This document shows, one piece after another, positions 61,999-64,000 of a stretch of 64,000 nt of DNA; the first letter of the stretch is position 1; every line of letters starts with the position of its first letter. The notes beneath the pieces are model-generated. The model was given only the letters and a program-made list of their open reading frames with translations. It made no database searches and was not told the DNA's origin. The position numbers and the translations under genes were made by a program. Location: positions 248,001-312,000 of the forward strand of contig NZ_FNVG01000001.1 of NCBI RefSeq assembly GCF_900107935.1, read 5' to 3'. This DNA comes from Vibrio hangzhouensis. Lineage in GTDB: Bacteria > Pseudomonadota > Gammaproteobacteria > Enterobacterales > Vibrionaceae.

Positions 61999-62790
61999 AT
62001 GGTGTCGGAAAAAGTAAATTCAGTCGATCGTCTTATCAACGTTATTGAACGAATTGGCGAAGCAAAGAGCCCTATCTCGGCATCTGATATTATCTTCGAG
62101 TCAGGGATTCCTAAGCCTACGTGTCACCGATTGTTGCAGCAACTCGATGACGCCAGCTACATCCAGTCCGATGAACGCGGTCATTTCTATCCTGGTTCAC
62201 AAATGCTGTCTATTGCATTAGATGTGAGATGGACCAATCAGCATAAACTGCAACGACAAGCTATTCTGCACGGCCTTTCTCGTAAGCTAGAGGAGACATG
62301 CGGTTTAGCGTTAGCGAATGATGACGCTAGTCCACATATGGTCTACTACGACCGAATTCAAACTAATTGGCCTCTGCAGATTGTAATCCCAGTGGGATTT
62401 CCAACGCCACTATGGGCTTCCGCGAGCGGTAAACTTTACTTAAGTACGCTTACCCCACCGCAGTTACGCCGTGTGTTGAGTAAGATTGAGCTTACCCAGT
62501 GCGCAAAAAATACCATCATTGATAGACAGAGTCTTAAAAAAGAACTGAGTCTCATCCAGCGTCGTGGATACAGTGTCGATAACGAAGAGTTTATCGACGG
62601 TATGGTCGCCATAGCTCTACCGCTGTACGACCAGATGGGGCACTTTATGGCTGCGTTATTCTGCCACTGCCCTAAAAGTCGAAAAAACGTTGATGACTTA
62701 GAAAATTACTTACCTATATTGCGTACTGCACAGAGCAGTTTAGAAGCGGTGTATCGAGAAATGAAAGAGTTGGCAGATGGTAGTGCATGA
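61999..62790 (+). CDS. IclR-family regulator 1
   Basis: A 263-residue IclR protein. The winged HTH is at SDIIFESGIPKPTCHRLLQQ; the effector domain has MVYYDRIQTNWPLQIVIPVG, ASASGKLYLS and SVDNEEFIDGMVAIALPL. It likely responds to a sugar acid and regulates the lactonase gene 104 bp upstream, possibly through the inverted repeat at 60922. AAGG lies 5 bases before the start. Confidence 0.9.
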   Translation: MVSEKVNSVDRLINVIERIGEAKSPISASDIIFESGIPKPTCHRLLQQLDDASYIQSDERGHFYPGSQMLSIALDVRWTNQHKLQRQAILHGLSRKLEETCGLALANDDASPHMVYYDRIQTNWPLQIVIPVGFPTPLWASASGKLYLSTLTPPQLRRVLSKIELTQCAKNTIIDRQSLKKELSLIQRRGYSVDNEEFIDGMVAIALPLYDQMGHFMAALFCHCPKSRKNVDDLENYLPILRTAQSSLEAVYREMKELADGSA

Positions 62791-62889
62791 GCCATATGAA
62801 CATAGCCATCGACCTATCGGTGCAAAGGTCTCAATCACTTCTGGGCCATCGATTATAGGGCAATCGACTTACTGACCTATTCGAACCAG

Positions 62890-63666
62890 CTATAACTCAT
62901 TAAGCGTAAACTCAGCGATCTCTCGTGCAGCCGAATGTAAATCAGGAAGATGAGTTTTTAATTTCTCCAAAGAGGTGCGAAAACTTGGCGCATGACAAAA
63001 CAGGTAACCAAAACTGATATCATCAGAGCCTATCGGCACTGAAATTGCCACCATACCGTCAACAAATTCTTCATTGTCTTCACCAAATCCTTGTTCAGCA
63101 ATACGACTTAGCTCTTCGAGAAACAAACCTTCATTGGTTATAGTATTCGGTGTGTATTCAGTTAACCCCATATGCTGCACGACGTTTTCGCGAATTGAAG
63201 TATCCAATGAAGCGAGATAAAGCTTACCCGATGCGGAAGCAGCAATCGGAACCGGACTCCCCTCTGCTAAATTGATTTGCAGCGGCCAGTTACAATTCAC
63301 ACGCTCAAAGTAAATCATTTCAATACCATTAGGGACTGAAATGCCGCACGTTTCACCAATCGTGTCGGCAAGGCGTTGCAACACTGACGTTCTTTGTTCA
63401 GAAAAGCGTTGGTTCTTCAAAATATCATGGGATAAAGACTGAAGGTTTGGCCCCGCGATAACGCGACCAATGATATTTTCTTGGAGATGGCCCAAAGAGA
63501 TAAGCTGGTTGATCAGTTTATTCGCAGACGCTATCGGCATAGACAGTTGTTCGGCGATGGACTCTCTGTTGAGTTGACCGCGACTCTTTGCCACGATGGC
63601 GAGCACTTGTAATACTCGGTCTAGAGTTGAACCTTTGGTCGTATTCGCCGAACTAGAGCTTGTCAT
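62890..63666 (-). CDS. IclR-family regulator 2, paralogue of regulator 1
   Basis: A 258-residue IclR protein with the same core motifs as regulator 1: MIYFERVNCNWPLQINLAEG, ASASGKLYLASL and GEDNEEFVDGMVAISVPIGS; the HTH is NRESIAEQLSMPIASANKLI. It is convergent with regulator 1, which suggests an old inverted duplication. Its target is unknown. Confidence 0.9.
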   Translation of the reverse strand: MTSSSSANTTKGSTLDRVLQVLAIVAKSRGQLNRESIAEQLSMPIASANKLINQLISLGHLQENIIGRVIAGPNLQSLSHDILKNQRFSEQRTSVLQRLADTIGETCGISVPNGIEMIYFERVNCNWPLQINLAEGSPVPIAASASGKLYLASLDTSIRENVVQHMGLTEYTPNTITNEGLFLEELSRIAEQGFGEDNEEFVDGMVAISVPIGSDDISFGYLFCHAPSFRTSLEKLKTHLPDLHSAAREIAEFTLNEL

Positions 63667-63768
63667 AGAGCTACATTCATCCTTGATGCGGTATTCGATA
63701 TGTTTTGAATAGCCTATTGCTTTTACTGACTAAGTGCAACCTTGTACAAAGCCTAAGTAACAGATATT

Positions 63769-63792
63769 AAAAGGGCTTGCCGAAGCAAGCCC
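63769..63792 (-). terminator. Terminator of the NPCBM-domain gene
   Basis: 8-bp stem GGGCTTGC / GCAAGCCC with TTCG loop on the minus strand, followed by TTTT. It is 8 bp beyond the stop at 63801. Between it and the IclR gene at 63666 nothing else is seen. Confidence 0.9.
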
Positions 63793-63800
63793 TATTCAAG

Positions 63801-64000
63801 TTAGTTCTGCAGTAGTTTCGCATCTCCCCAACTTGCGTGGTCATAGCCATTGCCATTTCCGGCATCATTCACCTTGAGTGTGATAGTCGTAGCGTCTACT
63901 GGAATATCAACAGAAACGGATTCAGCGTTATCTGAACCGGTCAATGTAGCGCTTTGATAGTACAACACGCCATCCAGTTCTACTTGGAATACTACCGAGC
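63801..64000 (-). CDS. C-terminal end of an NPCBM/NEW2-domain protein (runs off window end)
   Basis: The last 65 codons and stop of a minus-strand gene whose 5' part is outside. They read FQVELDGVLYYQSATLTG, then VDIPVDATTITLKVNDAGNG and YDHASWGDAKLLQN, the strand pattern of the NPCBM/NEW2 carbohydrate-binding domain, which often ends glycosidases. The catalytic part is not visible. Confidence 0.8.
   Translation of the reverse strand, partial: SVVFQVELDGVLYYQSATLTGSDNAESVSVDIPVDATTITLKVNDAGNGNGYDHASWGDAKLLQN

Noticed and set aside
1..64000. CRISPR arrays, tRNA or rRNA genes, insertion sequences, prophage
   Set aside because: No regularly spaced repeats, no cloverleaf-like sequences and no transposase, integrase or phage structural genes were recognised; the HTH gene at 37313 stands alone.

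Overview
The window looks like a chromosomal segment of a gammaproteobacterium, most likely a member of the Vibrionaceae. I base this on the close resemblance of the purine genes to their E. coli counterparts, two OmpU/OmpC-type porins, a TfoX/Sxy homologue, an intergenic element of the type common in vibrios, and moderate base composition. The species cannot be named from the sequence. No rRNA, tRNA, CRISPR array or transposase was found.

Region 1 (1-14700 and 19600-34900) holds a nearly complete copy of the E. coli yge/ygf/xdh/yqe locus for selenium-dependent molybdenum hydroxylases and anaerobic purine breakdown. Blocks: ssnA (cut by the window edge)-ygfK; a MarR regulator; an AzgA-type purine permease; guaD; xdhD-ygfM; a mocA-like cytidylyltransferase divergent from yqeC-yqeB; yqeA-hyuA-ygeY-ygeX-ygeW; an NCS2 xanthine/urate-type permease with xdhC and a fused xdhA-xdhB; and, divergently, the sigma-54 activator ygeV followed by selD. 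The proposed flow is purine uptake, deamination of guanine to xanthine, molybdenum hydroxylase chemistry, ring opening by amidohydrolases, release of pyruvate and ammonia from 2,3-diaminopropionate, and ATP from the carbamoyl groups through YgeW and YqeA. SelD supplies selenophosphate, and YqeB, YqeC and the MocA-like protein are the expected cofactor maturation factors.

Four operons of this locus share one regulatory design: a sigma-54 -24/-12 promoter with a 13-bp palindrome TATCAnnnTGATA 173-196 bp upstream. This is the strongest undescribed pattern in the window and is best explained as the enhancer site of the YgeV-like activator encoded at 32002-33753. Two protein features also stand out. 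The XdhD N-terminus is an ungapped relative of the XdhC ferredoxin in which all eight cluster cysteines have been replaced, and XdhA and XdhB are fused into one polypeptide.

Region 2 (14780-19225) is a set of small minus-strand genes (TPR protein, DUF3297, a nonsense-broken GNAT, another GNAT, a Pmp3-type peptide, OsmC, a nucleotidyltransferase, small membrane proteins) that splits the purine locus.

Region 3 (34900-53700) is ordinary accessory and housekeeping content: an M23 endopeptidase, an aldo/keto reductase, an HTH regulator, two tandem porins, a LysR/EamA pair, a glycine betaine/choline-type ABC transporter, a TfoX homologue, an OppA-type binding protein, an SMR pump, an MFS transporter and a 49-codon gene missed by usual length cut-offs.

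Region 4 (53771-64000) contains the full three-gene AmmeMemoRadiSam set with a MITE-like repeat in its divergent promoter, an ABC exporter operon with a lipocalin-like lipoprotein, an SMP-30 lactonase gene whose ribosome binding site lies in a perfect 21-bp inverted repeat, two paralogous IclR regulators, and the end of an NPCBM-domain gene.
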